From positions 1 through 45,743 of the forward strand of contig CAMJZV010000025.1 of assembly GCA_946410305.1 (NCBI GenBank): a DNA stretch of 45,743 nucleotides. Direction: 5' to 3'. This stretch comes from an uncultured Prevotellaceae bacterium (GTDB lineage Bacteria > Bacteroidota > Bacteroidia > Bacteroidales > Bacteroidaceae). Both the position numbers and the translations under genes were made by a program. Below the pieces are notes generated by a model that saw only the letters and a program-made list of their open reading frames with translations, had not been told where the DNA came from and searched no databases. Positions 1-9,006 of the stretch are shown here, in pieces. Every line of letters starts with the position of its first letter. Within the stretch, counting starts at the first letter, position 1.

Positions 1-2
1 TC

Positions 3-794
3 CGTCGTGAGAACAGAAATGGCAATATCCCCAAGGGCCACTACAAATCATTCTTTGAGGTTGTGTATTCTGACCAGATAGAGGATTCTGTGCTTCTTGA
101 CGTGCTTTACGAAGATAACCATTATCATCGGATTGAGGATAAGCTTCTTACGCATCCATTCATCCAGACCGATGGTTGCGAAACCATTATACGCGTGCCT
201 TCAGTTGCCGACATGTTGGGTGATAAGTTAACTGCCTTTGCGCCAAACACCTGTGGTGTGCCCTATTACAAAGGTGCCCATAACTCCACCATCAACGTTG
301 CCAAGCAGCTACACGATGTTGGTAGACTGTTTGATGCAGTAGAGGACATTGCAACAACGGCAGATACATTCAAGTCGATAGCTGTCGTCGAGTTATCGTC
401 CTATCGTGGCAAGGGTGATGACCTCAGTATCGTTTACGACGACATCAGGAATACAGCGTTAGCTCTGGCTACTCGGGGGAAGATAGATCCCAACAAGGAC
501 TTTGAAATGCTATCAGATGGAGTGAGCAAACTGAAGAGTCACATCTATGTCGGCAGATATACCCTCGATATGGCTATCTGCGATGCAGCCAAAGCTGCCT
601 ATCTTGCTACTGTCATCCAGTACGGGCTGAACAAAATCGAGAAGTATTCAGACCATTTTGAGGACGTAAAGAATATGACTATCAGCCCTGTTATCAGCAA
701 AGATGTTGCAAAGATTCGGCGTGGCAATCCAGAGGCGTTTTACTATTGGAGTATAATCAGTCAGATATTACAAGAGGGCACTCAAACGCTCTGA
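3..794 (+). CDS. AbiEii/AbiGii-type nucleotidyltransferase toxin, 5'-truncated by the window edge
   Basis: The reading frame is open from base 3 and runs without a stop to a TGA at 792-794, so the gene begins outside the window; a GTG at 63 is probably internal. The visible 263 residues fit the C-terminal part of the AbiEii/AbiGii family: a DxLxDKLTAF-like block (MLGDKLTAFAPNT) followed by KQLHDVGRLFDAV, which resemble the conserved Lys- and Asp-containing motifs III and IV, then a helical C-terminal region. Family knowledge: AbiEii proteins are nucleotidyltransferase-fold toxins, usually paired with an upstream AbiEi antitoxin, which here would lie off the left edge. The catalytic GSxxxxD motif would also be outside. 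Toxin function is inferred from family only. It lies next to a larger defence-like block on the opposite strand. Confidence 0.75.
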   Translation, partial: RRENRNGNIPKGHYKSFFEVVYSDQIEDSVLLDVLYEDNHYHRIEDKLLTHPFIQTDGCETIIRVPSVADMLGDKLTAFAPNTCGVPYYKGAHNSTINVAKQLHDVGRLFDAVEDIATTADTFKSIAVVELSSYRGKGDDLSIVYDDIRNTALALATRGKIDPNKDFEMLSDGVSKLKSHIYVGRYTLDMAICDAAKAAYLATVIQYGLNKIEKYSDHFEDVKNMTISPVISKDVAKIRRGNPEAFYYWSIISQILQEGTQTL

Positions 795-937
795 TGCCAT
801 CTTCCTTCTTCCATCATCCCTCTTCCTTTTCCCTTCTTCACAAGTAACTCCTTCGGACAACTTTTCGGCCTATTTCCGCTATTTGTCCGAAAATCACGTT
901 CTTGTCCATACAAACTCAGAAGAATCATGCGCAAAAA

Positions 938-970
938 TTTGGAGAACAGCAGAAAATCGCCGTATCTTTG
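938..970 (+). promoter_or_regulatory. Bacteroidota promoter for the small secreted protein
   Basis: TTTG at 938-941 and TATCTTTG at 963-970 are separated by 21 bp, matching the Bacteroidota housekeeping promoter (TTTG, 19-21 bp, TAnnTTTG). The start codon at 1034 lies about 60 bp further on, leaving an A-rich leader. Confidence 0.75.
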
Positions 971-1033
971 CAATGTCAAAAGACAACAACGACAGGAAAA
1001 AAATAAAGTATAAACAATAAAAATTTAAAAGCT

Positions 1034-1294
1034 ATGACAACTAAGAATTTCAATGCAAAGAAGGTGCTCATGAGCACAGTTGCAGCAGTCGTTTTCTCAT
1101 TCGTGTTCACCACCAGTGCAAACGCAAACAGCCCAGAGAATAGTCAAAAGGCCAATCTCGAAGTCCGAGTAAAGGGTAGTGCTAATGACGAGAAGAACAA
1201 TGTTGGAATCCGAGTCAAAGGTAGTCAGCAAAATACAGAAGACGATTCTAATTTCGTAACCATCCTCCTCCAGACTTTTGGCGTACGAGTATAG
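1034..1294 (+). CDS. Small secreted protein with repeated VRVKGS-like motifs, unknown function
   Basis: An 86-residue protein. Residues 1-32 are a Sec signal peptide: basic start (MTTKNFNAKK), hydrophobic core (VLMSTVAAVVFSFVF) and a small-residue cleavage region (TTSANAN). The mature part is only about 54 residues, polar, and contains two near-repeats, EVRVKGSAND and GIRVKGSQQN, and ends GVRV. It has its own promoter at 938-970 and is followed by a strong hairpin at 1333-1362, so it is a single-gene transcript on the strand opposite the neighbouring methylase block. I do not recognise a family. A short secreted peptide between an AbiEii gene and a decayed type I modification locus could be island cargo or an unrelated gene; nothing in the sequence decides this. 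Confidence 0.7.
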   Translation: MTTKNFNAKKVLMSTVAAVVFSFVFTTSANANSPENSQKANLEVRVKGSANDEKNNVGIRVKGSQQNTEDDSNFVTILLQTFGVRV

Positions 1295-1332
1295 TGACTA
1301 GCTTCGGTTCATAAGATTATAAACAAGACAAT

Positions 1333-1368
1333 GGCAGGCTTCTCATTTTGAAGAAGCCTGCCGTTATT
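1333..1368 (+). terminator. Hairpin terminator after the small secreted gene
   Basis: GGCAGGCTTCT (1333-1343) pairs perfectly with AGAAGCCTGCC (1352-1362) across an 8-nt loop and is followed by GTTATT. The 11-bp stem is long enough to act in both directions, so it may also end the minus-strand transcript of the truncated YhcG gene that finishes at 1367. Confidence 0.65.
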
Positions 1369-1807
1369 AATGAGTGGATCGGGGAACCGTCCCTGTGATC
1401 CTGCGAATTGGAGCAACGGCGTTGCCACAATTCATATCCTCCTTACTTTCAGCGGATTCTCCCAAATTTTCCAATTGTGGCAATGGTGTTGCCACAATTT
1501 CAGCATTTTGGTAGGATGTGTAAAATTTACGGCAACGGATGAGGGTGTCGTAGCTCCAATCGTCACCAAATCTATCTATCAGTTTAACTGACAGGTTCTT
1601 CAAAATTTGCTTACCATATGCAGCTCTTTCTCCTTTCTGTTCATCCTCGAAAATATAACGTCCCACCTCATATCGTGTCTTTACCTCTGCAGCCTTAGCA
1701 GTATTGACTACAACATTACGAGCCTGTTCAATAAGGGCAGAAATGCGCTCAAAGAGGGCATCTATACGGGCTGTTCCTTGTATTTCGTTCTTCTGTTCCA
1801 TCATCAT
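1367..1807 (-). pseudogene. Truncated DUF1016/YhcG-family protein, N-terminal domain only
   Basis: The 146 residues match the DUF1016 N-terminal domain seen in YhcG nucleases: ALIEQARNVVVNTAKA, TRYEVGRYIFEDEQKGERAAYGKQIL, LSVKLIDRFGDDWSYDTLIRCRKFY. Family members are about 350-400 residues with a C-terminal PD-(D/E)xK nuclease domain, which is absent. The protein ends shortly after the linker in an unrelated-looking tail (ITGTVPRSTH). The start overlaps the hsdM stop by 4 bp, indicating translational coupling; YhcG genes are commonly carried inside type I restriction loci next to hsdM. The linker carries two palindromes (separate entry). I read this as a gene cut off by a deletion that also removed whatever followed hsdM, such as hsdS and hsdR. 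A functional stand-alone N-terminal protein is possible but less likely. Confidence 0.75.
1406..1499. repeat. Two 27-bp palindromes in the linker of the truncated YhcG gene
   Basis: Copy at 1473-1499 has perfect 11-bp arms, AATTGTGGCAA and TTGCCACAATT, around 5 bp. Copy at 1406-1432 has the same right arm but a left arm with two changes. The copies share 23 of 27 bases and their centres are 67 bp apart. Both are translated in frame, at about residues 103-111 and 125-134. Confidence 0.8.
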
Positions 1808-3321
1808 TTCTCTTCCAACATCTTATACAGTTCGCTATATCCCTTCAAGTATTCTCCCTCAGTCTTTTCAAGACGAGTAAGGATGTCCGCAACGGGTTCG
1901 TACTCTACCTTCTCCCTCTCTATCTCCTTGTACTTGTTGATAGAAAGGTCGTAGTTGTTCTGGCGAATCTCTTCTACAGGAACAAAGAAGCTCTGCTCCT
2001 TGCGACTGCGAGACTCTTCTGCCTTCAGATTATGGTAACGAGATACCACATCAGGAATGTCGTTCTCGCTGATAGGACTGCGCTTATCGTCAAGACTGAA
2101 GCCATCGGCCTTCATGTCGTAGAACCACACCTTGTCAGTGCCACCACTATTCGTCTTTGTGAAGACAAGAACGGCAGTACTTACTCCAGCATATGGCTTG
2201 AAGACGCCACTGGGCATAGAGATGACAGCCTTCAGCTGCTGGTTGTCTACTATCTCCTTACGAATGGCGATATGGGCCTTGCTGGTGCCAAACAACACAC
2301 CATCAGGGACAATGCTGGCACAACGGCCACCAACCTCCAGAGAGCGTACAAACTGAGCGAGGAACAAGAGCTCAGTCTTGCTAGTATTGGCGTATGCAAG
2401 AATCTTCTTGTTGACGTTGCCCTTGTCCAGGCTGCCAGCGAAAGGTGGATTGGCCATGATGAGCGTATAGCAGCTCTGATCGTCGTTCTGCTCTGACAAC
2501 GAGTCGCGCCAGGCCAGTTCTGGAGCAGTAATGTCATGAAGCAGCAGGTTCATAGCACCTATGCGAAGCATCGTCTGGTCTGTATCGTAACCATTAATCA
2601 TCGATGTCTTCATGTGATGAACTTCTTCTGCTGCATACATGGCTGTCCCATAATTCTCCTTGATATATTTTACAGCCTCAACGAGGAAGCCAGCACTACC
2701 CATGGCTGGGTCGCAGATATAGTCTTTGGGCGTTGGCCTCATCATCTCCACAATCATGCGGATGATGTGGCGAGGAGTACGAAACTGACCATTAGTGCCT
2801 GATGCTGCCATCTTGCCAAGGATGTATTCATAGACATCGCCCATAGCATCACGATTGTTCATGTCGAGGGCATCCACACCATCAACCACCTTTGTCAGCG
2901 TGCGAGCATTGGGGATAAGGAATATGGCAGACTTCATATAGCGACTGTAGGCACTTTCCTCACCCGTTCCGATATGCTTGATAAACTCAAACACACTCTG
3001 GCGAACAATCTTGAACATGTTGTCAGAGCCAAAGTTCTTAAACACATGCCAGCGAAGATTCTCATAAGGGACACCCTTCTTCTCTTCCTCCGAGACAGCC
3101 TCAGGATTCACCCATAGCTGTCCGTCGAGGAATGTAGGATTCTGGACTTCTGCTCCCCAGTCACGAGCATTCTCCTCTTCTTGCAGCTGCTTGTCGTCGA
3201 GCATCTTCATGAAGAAGATATAGGTCATCTGCTCCAATACTGTGATGGGATTAGTAATACCTGCCACAAAGAAGGTATCCCAAATCTGGTCAATCTTATT
3301 CTTTATCTCGCCTGTAATCAT
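1804..3321 (-). CDS. hsdM: Type I restriction-modification N6-adenine methyltransferase subunit
   Basis: A 505-residue HsdM. An N-terminal helical domain (residues 1-150) precedes the catalytic N6-adenine methylase domain: GQFRTPRHIIRMIVEMM, the SAM-binding motif I DPAMGSAGF near residue 203, and the catalytic NPPF near residue 289. Length and motif order are normal, so the enzyme looks intact. HsdM needs a specificity subunit HsdS to recognise DNA and HsdR to cut; neither is in the window. A dedicated promoter (3347-3377) lies 26 bp before the ATG. The stop overlaps the start of the truncated YhcG gene. It is therefore an orphan methylase of a decayed locus, or works with HsdS encoded elsewhere, or is part of the non-canonical defence block upstream of it. 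Confidence 0.92.
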   Translation of the reverse strand: MITGEIKNKIDQIWDTFFVAGITNPITVLEQMTYIFFMKMLDDKQLQEEENARDWGAEVQNPTFLDGQLWVNPEAVSEEEKKGVPYENLRWHVFKNFGSDNMFKIVRQSVFEFIKHIGTGEESAYSRYMKSAIFLIPNARTLTKVVDGVDALDMNNRDAMGDVYEYILGKMAASGTNGQFRTPRHIIRMIVEMMRPTPKDYICDPAMGSAGFLVEAVKYIKENYGTAMYAAEEVHHMKTSMINGYDTDQTMLRIGAMNLLLHDITAPELAWRDSLSEQNDDQSCYTLIMANPPFAGSLDKGNVNKKILAYANTSKTELLFLAQFVRSLEVGGRCASIVPDGVLFGTSKAHIAIRKEIVDNQQLKAVISMPSGVFKPYAGVSTAVLVFTKTNSGGTDKVWFYDMKADGFSLDDKRSPISENDIPDVVSRYHNLKAEESRSRKEQSFFVPVEEIRQNNYDLSINKYKEIEREKVEYEPVADILTRLEKTEGEYLKGYSELYKMLEEK

Positions 3322-3346
3322 ATCATCATGTAAAATTTCTTATGCA

Positions 3347-3377
3347 AAGATACAAAATAAAAACTGATTCACCAAAT
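3347..3377 (-). promoter_or_regulatory. Promoter of hsdM
   Basis: On the minus strand TTTG (3377-3374) and TATCTTTG (3354-3347) are 19 bp apart. The hsdM ATG begins 26 bp downstream. Confidence 0.75.
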
Positions 3378-3384
3378 GTCATGG

Positions 3385-3552
3385 CTAGAATTTCTCTAAC
3401 CACTCAGGCTTAAGCCATGCAACTAGGCCAAACACAATGATGTCAAAGACAATAATGACCAATGTCCATTCCCCCAAGAAGAGAATACAAAGAAGAATCA
3501 ACCACGCCCATTTAGCTAACTCTGTCATATGCACCAATTTTAAGTTAAACAT
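3385..3552 (-). CDS. Small two-helix membrane protein, unknown function
   Basis: The frame is open from 3600, but a TATCTTTG promoter box at 3573-3566 lies inside that longer version, so translation must start downstream: at ATG 3552 (MFNLKLVHMTELAK, 55 residues) or ATG 3528 (MTELAK, 47 residues). The sequence is almost entirely membrane: WAWLILLCILFLGEWTLVIIVFDIIVFGLVAWL, which can form two short helices or a helical hairpin, ending in a charged KPEWLEKF tail. No family is recognised. It lies between the large ATPase-helicase gene and hsdM, with its own promoter preceded by a 29-bp sequence shared with the DUF4268 promoter. A small membrane protein under such control in a defence block may be an effector or membrane anchor; this is inference. 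Confidence 0.55.
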   Translation of the reverse strand: MFNLKLVHMTELAKWAWLILLCILFLGEWTLVIIVFDIIVFGLVAWLKPEWLEKF

Positions 3553-3565
3553 CATTTTACAAGTG

Positions 3566-3605
3566 CAAAGATAAAGAGTTGCTGTGCAGGTTTTCTGCAT
3601 AGTTC
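3566..3605 (-). promoter_or_regulatory. Promoter of the small membrane protein with shared 29-bp upstream block
   Basis: TATCTTTG (3573-3566, minus) is the -7 box. Three bp upstream begins a 29-bp block (3605-3577) that matches the block at 10008-9980 in 26 of 29 positions. The exact shared core, ATGCAGAAAACCTGCACA on the minus strand (3600-3583), contains inverted TGCAG/CTGCA and lies 9 bp from the -7 box at both sites. It occupies the position of the -33 element, where a repressor could act. Confidence 0.6.
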
Positions 3606-3636
3606 TGATGCTTATGGAGAATTAAATGCATAATGG

Positions 3637-6600
3637 TTACCAATCACTTAATCCATATTCGAACTTTTCATACATGTTATCATCCTTTTTTGATTGATAT
3701 TTGTGAGAGGAAGCGAGGTATCCTCCTGAGCTGAGGTATTTTTTAACCTTAGGCTTTGATTGCTTATCTAGAAGATTTGAAAAAGCAATTCTAAATCTTT
3801 GGTAGTCTAAATGCTCAACCAATATGTCGCCAATCTTTTTAATGCAACACCTCTTTTCGCTTAACACAACAAATAATAGTGGGTAAACAGCTTTGGAAAG
3901 ATTGTATTTATTAGAAATATTCTTAAGTGCTTTTATATCAGTCTTTTCAATAGCTTTCCATCCAAACTGTACACATACATCCGGATCGCCTATAATCTTG
4001 ATCATTGCAAATATAGCGCACTCTGTGTTTGCAGTAACCAGAATTTCAAGAGCTTCTGGCAAATCAATTGAATAGGCCTTAAAGAAATTAAAGTATTGTT
4101 CTGGATCTTCGAATTTTCGTGTTCTTTCTATGGCATCACTTAATGTCTTGACAAAATCATCATCTTGGAGTTCATTCGAATTCTCTTCCATAGAAGGTGA
4201 CGATTGCATGATGGTGTCCATCTCATCTGAAGAAACGACAGTATTATTAATTTCTGTTCGCGATAAAGTGCCTCCATGCTCTTGTGAACTAGTTTGATAT
4301 TTGTCACTTGACACCTGAATGTCAACAGCATTATCATCAATTCTTACCTCATAAAGACTGGCTGCGGAAGTATATACGTTAGCCAGCTGGTGAGTAGTAA
4401 CGAAAGTATTGTCTTCCACATAGTGACTATTGGCAAACATGCCTTTTTCTATTTGATCAGAATTGAGTACTGTCACAGACTTAACTTTCTGCTTAGCTAT
4501 ACTACACAACTTGTTTATCTCAATTAAGTTTTCGTATCCATAGCTATCTGGATGTGGTAGTAGGACGATAAGATAGTCACTTGCTCTGCTTATTGCGACA
4601 TTAATAATATTTCTATTATTCAGCATTATCCTATCAGCTGCTACTTTAATTCCAGTAGGCGGATTAAAGACGGTGATAATTATCTCGCATTGATCACCCT
4701 GGAAGCCATGAATCGTGCCCACCGCAACTTCAACGAATTCTGGGATATCTGTACGTTGTTCTATCATTTTGTTGATGAGCTGAGCCTGAGGCGCATATGG
4801 ACAGATTACACCAATCTTTATTGGCTCCACCTGTTGCCTAGCTATATATGCACATGTCTCGACAGCAAACAGCGCTGAATAGATATGAACGTTGCTACCT
4901 TGGAGTTTCTTTGCGCCAAAAATGCTATCAAATCTTTCTACTCTAAATGGCACAAACGTCACAGCTTTTGCTGGAATATTACCCATTGGCAACTTCTTCA
5001 TTTCGCTTTCTGCACGCTTATGCTTTAACTTCCCATCATAACAATAGTTACTATATAGAGTACCTATTGAGGGAATAGAACGATACTGAGTACCTAATTT
5101 TTCTACATCAAACTGAATAGGCTGAGTATGTGGAGAGTCAAAATTATCCAGTTCTACCATAGTGTATATATTTTCACCAAGCCAACCCTTTTCCCTAACA
5201 ATCGGAGCGATTTGTAAGGGGTCTCCTGCTACAATGAACTTAGACAAAGGCTGCTTGTATAAAGCATATACTATCTGAACCAGAGGAATCATTGAAGCTT
5301 CATCTATAATGATAAAGTCCCATTCAATATCTTTAAGTAGTCCACTCTCTTCAAATTGAGTAAAACCATCATAAGGGAATCTTGCTATTGTAGAAATAAT
5401 GCAACAAGTGTCGTGTTGCCACAAGTCGCTGGTTCTATCAATCAAGACACCAGAGCTTTCTATAGATTCTTCGCCTGTAGCGACAAAACGACCAAGCCAA
5501 GAATAACCTTCCTTTGATAGTTCCATCAATCGCTTTGTCAAAACGTCGCATGCTTTATTTGTCGGCGTTAGCACTAGAATTTTGCATTTTTCACGAGTCA
5601 TCTTATTCTTGATAATCTCTGCAAGTCTTGTAGTTTTACCTGTGCCAGGAGGGCCGAATACAAAGCTGAGATTATCGTTTAGATTCTCTTTGAAATTGTA
5701 ATTATCATCGAATGGCAACGATTTAAAGGCATTTCTTAACCTATTCATGATTTCAACAGGACTTGTTGTTTCAATGACCGCCTTGTTGCACTTACTCCAA
5801 TCAATCTTATCTATTAACGCCACATCGCTCGACTTGGCCTTAACTCGTAACGTAAAGTCTTTTACATTTGCAACTTCAAATGTAAAGCTTATATCGTCTC
5901 TATTGAAAAACGTAAATTTTACAGTTATTCCACCAAGATCTTCAATCCATATTGGAATGTTGCGTGACGGATTACTGAGAACATATACTTTATCTGAACC
6001 AGATTCCTTTCTGAATCTTTCAAAAACTATACGTACTCCATTCTTACTTCCCTCGTAGTCCGTTGACGAACTACTATATTCAAGTTCCAGAAGTGTATCA
6101 AACCAAATTTTAGAATATTTGGTTAAACTATCCACTTCTGCTCTTTTGTTTTCCTCTTCAATTTTTCTATTAGCTTCGTCTTCTAATTTCTGTTTTATGT
6201 CATTAACCTTATCCTCAGTATTTCTTTCCTCACGAGGCGTTTGATGGTTGTAATCCTTGTCTGATGAAGACATTTCGTCCAAATCAGTTTTTCTCATTTT
6301 GTTGCGAGAATCAGAAGACTGCCCATGATCAATATCATCTAACGTTTTCTGCTTATGAGAATTTTGAGAGTTTTCTCTTTCCCTTTTTTCGTTTAAGGCC
6401 TGTAGAGCTTCTTGAAGTTTTTCTTCTGTGTCAAGCCCTAAAGCCGCAGCCGTTTTGCCCAGCTCATTCTGTTCAATCTGGGTGGTAGAAGCACCAAGTT
6501 CTATTAATGATTTCGTCTTTCTCTCAATCCCAAATATTTTGATCAAATCATAGTCAATCCTATACTCAGAACCTTCCAAATCTTCTATACTCAATTCTAT

Positions 6601-8985
6601 TGGTTTGACTTTTTGACCATCATTTAAGACAACCCACCTTTTTGTTTTTACTTCATTCAACAATTTTGTGGGAATAGTCTTATGATAATAAGAATAGTAT
6701 TGGTAAGAAAAATCGGTTTCTTTGAAAGTATTGAGAATTTTCTTCTCAGAAAGCCATTCCCAGAACTTTTTTGATTCATCAACATTATTTGGTTCCCATT
6801 GACAGAATCCGTCAACGTAGTAGTCTTTAAAATGACACCAAGTATATTTGCCAATATTGAAATTTTTCTGTTCCTCATATGTCAATGAAAACCTTTCAGA
6901 TACACATACTTTCGGGAATTGAGCTACGCCAAGTTTAAATATAAGATCTTTAAAGTCTTGTATGGAATATTTATCTATAAATCGTTTATAATATTTGTAA
7001 CCAATATAGTTTTTGCTCGCTTTGAAATAATGTTTTAAAAACTCAGAATCATCATATAATTTCGAAGCGATAGAGCAATTAGAACCTCCATCAATCAATA
7101 AGAATTGTTCAGAAAGAGTTTTAATCTTTTCTTCTTTCTCTCTTTCATTTTTTAATTTTGATAAATAATCATATACCAGTTCAAGGTCATCATTCAATTC
7201 TGAAATCTCAAAATTGTTTTCATTTTCATGCCTTTTTAATACGATACTTTGTATATAATCCCAAGCATCAGGTTCTTTTAGACCTAAATCAAGAAGAAAG
7301 GCTTTGCATTCCTTATCTTTGTCATATTCAGAAGATGAGAAATTATAACCTTCAACGTCTGTGCTTAATGGAAGATAAACATTGAGTGCTCCACTCTTTA
7401 GGTATGGTGCAGTCCACGTATCTGTAGAAGTAAGAATGATAGGACTAAGACAAAATGGTGTTTCTTCTATTTTCTTTTTTGCACCTGCGGCAGTTCTTTT
7501 CCAGAGACTTACTTGTTCGTTTCGAAGATGGGCATAGAGTCTCTTAGCCCATTTAAATCCTTGCTTCTCCATAAAATCTTCAGTAATACAAGAAGCAAAA
7601 TCTTTTCCGTCAAAACTGCAGACGTCAAGTTCGTCTAATAGGTCTTTGACATAATACTGGCTTGATATTTTTTGTGTTTCTTCTCGCAAAAATCGCCATT
7701 TAGTCCCGTCTTCTTCGTCATCCCTTTTTAAATATTCTAACTGTTGATCATTAATAACCTGCATCATTGATATTGGGTGACATATCACTGCACAATTGCT
7801 ATCAATATACTTATTGCCACGACCCAGAAGTAATTTTTCGGTTTGAATTTTAGCAATGTATGCATCCCTAAATTTGTTATCTGAACGATATGAGTATTCT
7901 TTTGCTGGTATAAACTTAAATATATTTTCATTAATTAGTAGATTCCCTTGTTTTTTCCCATAATCGCGCAATAACACCAAAGCATCAGCAGCAAGATCTG
8001 CTAAAAGTGACTTCAATTCATTATTAAGATTTGTATCCTTTAATTGTTGTCGGCTATCAACAAGCAAAAATGGGGCATGAACAACACATTTCAATTTAAA
8101 TGACTCTGCTGTAGGAAAGAAGCAGAATACTTTTCTTTCTGTATTGTCGTCTAATTCACCATTCTTTTTCAAGAAGTATCCCACAGATATATAATGGATG
8201 GATTCTTTTTGGTTTTCGTCTGTTATTGTAACCTCTTGGGTAAACATATGGACCTTGTCGACCGTTCCATTATTTCTTATTGACATCAACTCATGTGTGA
8301 TGTCAACATCACGATGAGTATGGGTTTCTAATATGTCTTTCTTATATATAATGGTGTCAGTTTGCGGAATCTCTATTTTAACTTGCTTTAGATGACGTAG
8401 AAACAGTATCGGATTATTAAGATGCTTTAGTCTGTCTACTATCTCAGTATACGATTCCTTGGGTGAGCTAAAAGGGAAATCAAACAGCGTTTCTCCCTTC
8501 TTTCGTCCTTCATAATCTTCCGATAAGGCTGTGGGGATTATGAAGTTTTCAATTTTAAACCAGAACTTATCATCATATATCCTTGGTTCATCAGTATATT
8601 GGAAAACAGCTTTAAAACCTACACCGAATTTACCGATAGTGTTACCGTTCTTATCGTTTTTTGTAGAATTACCAACACCTGTAATAGCATTAATGTGACC
8701 CTTTTTCTTTGTCTCGTTGATAGATGAAACAGTAAACTGAACTGTACCATTATGTCGAAAAATCAAATGATTCTTTTTGAGTTCAAAAGTTGCTTCAGTT
8801 GCTTGAGCATCATCTGCATTCTGAAGCAGCTCATACACAAAATGGGCCTTCTCTTTGTATTTATCAACAACTCCAGCCCATATACCACGATAATCAGGCT
8901 TATTAAATGTTCTTGCATCTAATTTGCGCTCTTCGTGAAGAGCGTTGAACATATCTAATTCTTTCTGAGATAATTTACTGTTCAT
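3637..8985 (-). CDS. Giant fusion of Hsp90-like (sacsin-type) ATPase and DNA2/NAM7-like SF1 helicase
   Basis: A 1782-residue protein. Residues 40-150 carry a GHKL/Hsp90-type ATP-binding fold: VYELLQNADDAQ (N box) near residue 53, FRHNG, and GKFGVGFKAVF (glycine box). Residues 880-1000 are charged coiled coil (KQKLEDEANRKIEEENKRAE). A superfamily 1 helicase follows: GPPGTGKTT (Walker A, about 1110), IIIDEASMIP (about 1227), VAGDPLQIAP, TQYRS, GTIHGFQGDQCEIIIT and VAISRASDYLIV. A C-terminal extension of about 350 residues is unassigned. This COG1112-like helicase with a sacsin-like ATPase is the kind of enzyme seen in phage-defence islands, but the pairing with the neighbouring genes is not a system I can name. 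A TATCTTTG box sits 4 bp before the first ATG, so the transcript is either leaderless or starts translation at Met12 (8952). Confidence 0.85.
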   Translation of the reverse strand: MNSKLSQKELDMFNALHEERKLDARTFNKPDYRGIWAGVVDKYKEKAHFVYELLQNADDAQATEATFELKKNHLIFRHNGTVQFTVSSINETKKKGHINAITGVGNSTKNDKNGNTIGKFGVGFKAVFQYTDEPRIYDDKFWFKIENFIIPTALSEDYEGRKKGETLFDFPFSSPKESYTEIVDRLKHLNNPILFLRHLKQVKIEIPQTDTIIYKKDILETHTHRDVDITHELMSIRNNGTVDKVHMFTQEVTITDENQKESIHYISVGYFLKKNGELDDNTERKVFCFFPTAESFKLKCVVHAPFLLVDSRQQLKDTNLNNELKSLLADLAADALVLLRDYGKKQGNLLINENIFKFIPAKEYSYRSDNKFRDAYIAKIQTEKLLLGRGNKYIDSNCAVICHPISMMQVINDQQLEYLKRDDEEDGTKWRFLREETQKISSQYYVKDLLDELDVCSFDGKDFASCITEDFMEKQGFKWAKRLYAHLRNEQVSLWKRTAAGAKKKIEETPFCLSPIILTSTDTWTAPYLKSGALNVYLPLSTDVEGYNFSSSEYDKDKECKAFLLDLGLKEPDAWDYIQSIVLKRHENENNFEISELNDDLELVYDYLSKLKNEREKEEKIKTLSEQFLLIDGGSNCSIASKLYDDSEFLKHYFKASKNYIGYKYYKRFIDKYSIQDFKDLIFKLGVAQFPKVCVSERFSLTYEEQKNFNIGKYTWCHFKDYYVDGFCQWEPNNVDESKKFWEWLSEKKILNTFKETDFSYQYYSYYHKTIPTKLLNEVKTKRWVVLNDGQKVKPIELSIEDLEGSEYRIDYDLIKIFGIERKTKSLIELGASTTQIEQNELGKTAAALGLDTEEKLQEALQALNEKRERENSQNSHKQKTLDDIDHGQSSDSRNKMRKTDLDEMSSSDKDYNHQTPREERNTEDKVNDIKQKLEDEANRKIEEENKRAEVDSLTKYSKIWFDTLLELEYSSSSTDYEGSKNGVRIVFERFRKESGSDKVYVLSNPSRNIPIWIEDLGGITVKFTFFNRDDISFTFEVANVKDFTLRVKAKSSDVALIDKIDWSKCNKAVIETTSPVEIMNRLRNAFKSLPFDDNYNFKENLNDNLSFVFGPPGTGKTTRLAEIIKNKMTREKCKILVLTPTNKACDVLTKRLMELSKEGYSWLGRFVATGEESIESSGVLIDRTSDLWQHDTCCIISTIARFPYDGFTQFEESGLLKDIEWDFIIIDEASMIPLVQIVYALYKQPLSKFIVAGDPLQIAPIVREKGWLGENIYTMVELDNFDSPHTQPIQFDVEKLGTQYRSIPSIGTLYSNYCYDGKLKHKRAESEMKKLPMGNIPAKAVTFVPFRVERFDSIFGAKKLQGSNVHIYSALFAVETCAYIARQQVEPIKIGVICPYAPQAQLINKMIEQRTDIPEFVEVAVGTIHGFQGDQCEIIITVFNPPTGIKVAADRIMLNNRNIINVAISRASDYLIVLLPHPDSYGYENLIEINKLCSIAKQKVKSVTVLNSDQIEKGMFANSHYVEDNTFVTTHQLANVYTSAASLYEVRIDDNAVDIQVSSDKYQTSSQEHGGTLSRTEINNTVVSSDEMDTIMQSSPSMEENSNELQDDDFVKTLSDAIERTRKFEDPEQYFNFFKAYSIDLPEALEILVTANTECAIFAMIKIIGDPDVCVQFGWKAIEKTDIKALKNISNKYNLSKAVYPLLFVVLSEKRCCIKKIGDILVEHLDYQRFRIAFSNLLDKQSKPKVKKYLSSGGYLASSHKYQSKKDDNMYEKFEYGLSDW

Positions 8986-8989
8986 AATA

Positions 8990-8997
8990 CAAAGATA
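8990..8997 (-). promoter_or_regulatory. -7 box immediately before the ATPase-helicase start
   Basis: TATCTTTG on the minus strand (8997-8990) ends 4 bp before the ATG at 8985. A transcript from it would be leaderless or nearly so, or would use the in-frame ATG at 8952. No clear TTTG lies 19-21 bp upstream, so this gene may mainly be read through from the DUF4268 gene 21 bp upstream. Confidence 0.4.
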
Positions 8998-9006
8998 ACA
9001 CCGATT

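Noticed and set aside
1607..2802. Plus-strand open frames opposite hsdM and the truncated YhcG gene
   Set aside because: Antisense shadows with no promoter or recognisable domain.
1367..3321. Complete type I restriction-modification system
   Set aside because: Only hsdM is present; no hsdS or hsdR and the adjacent gene is truncated.
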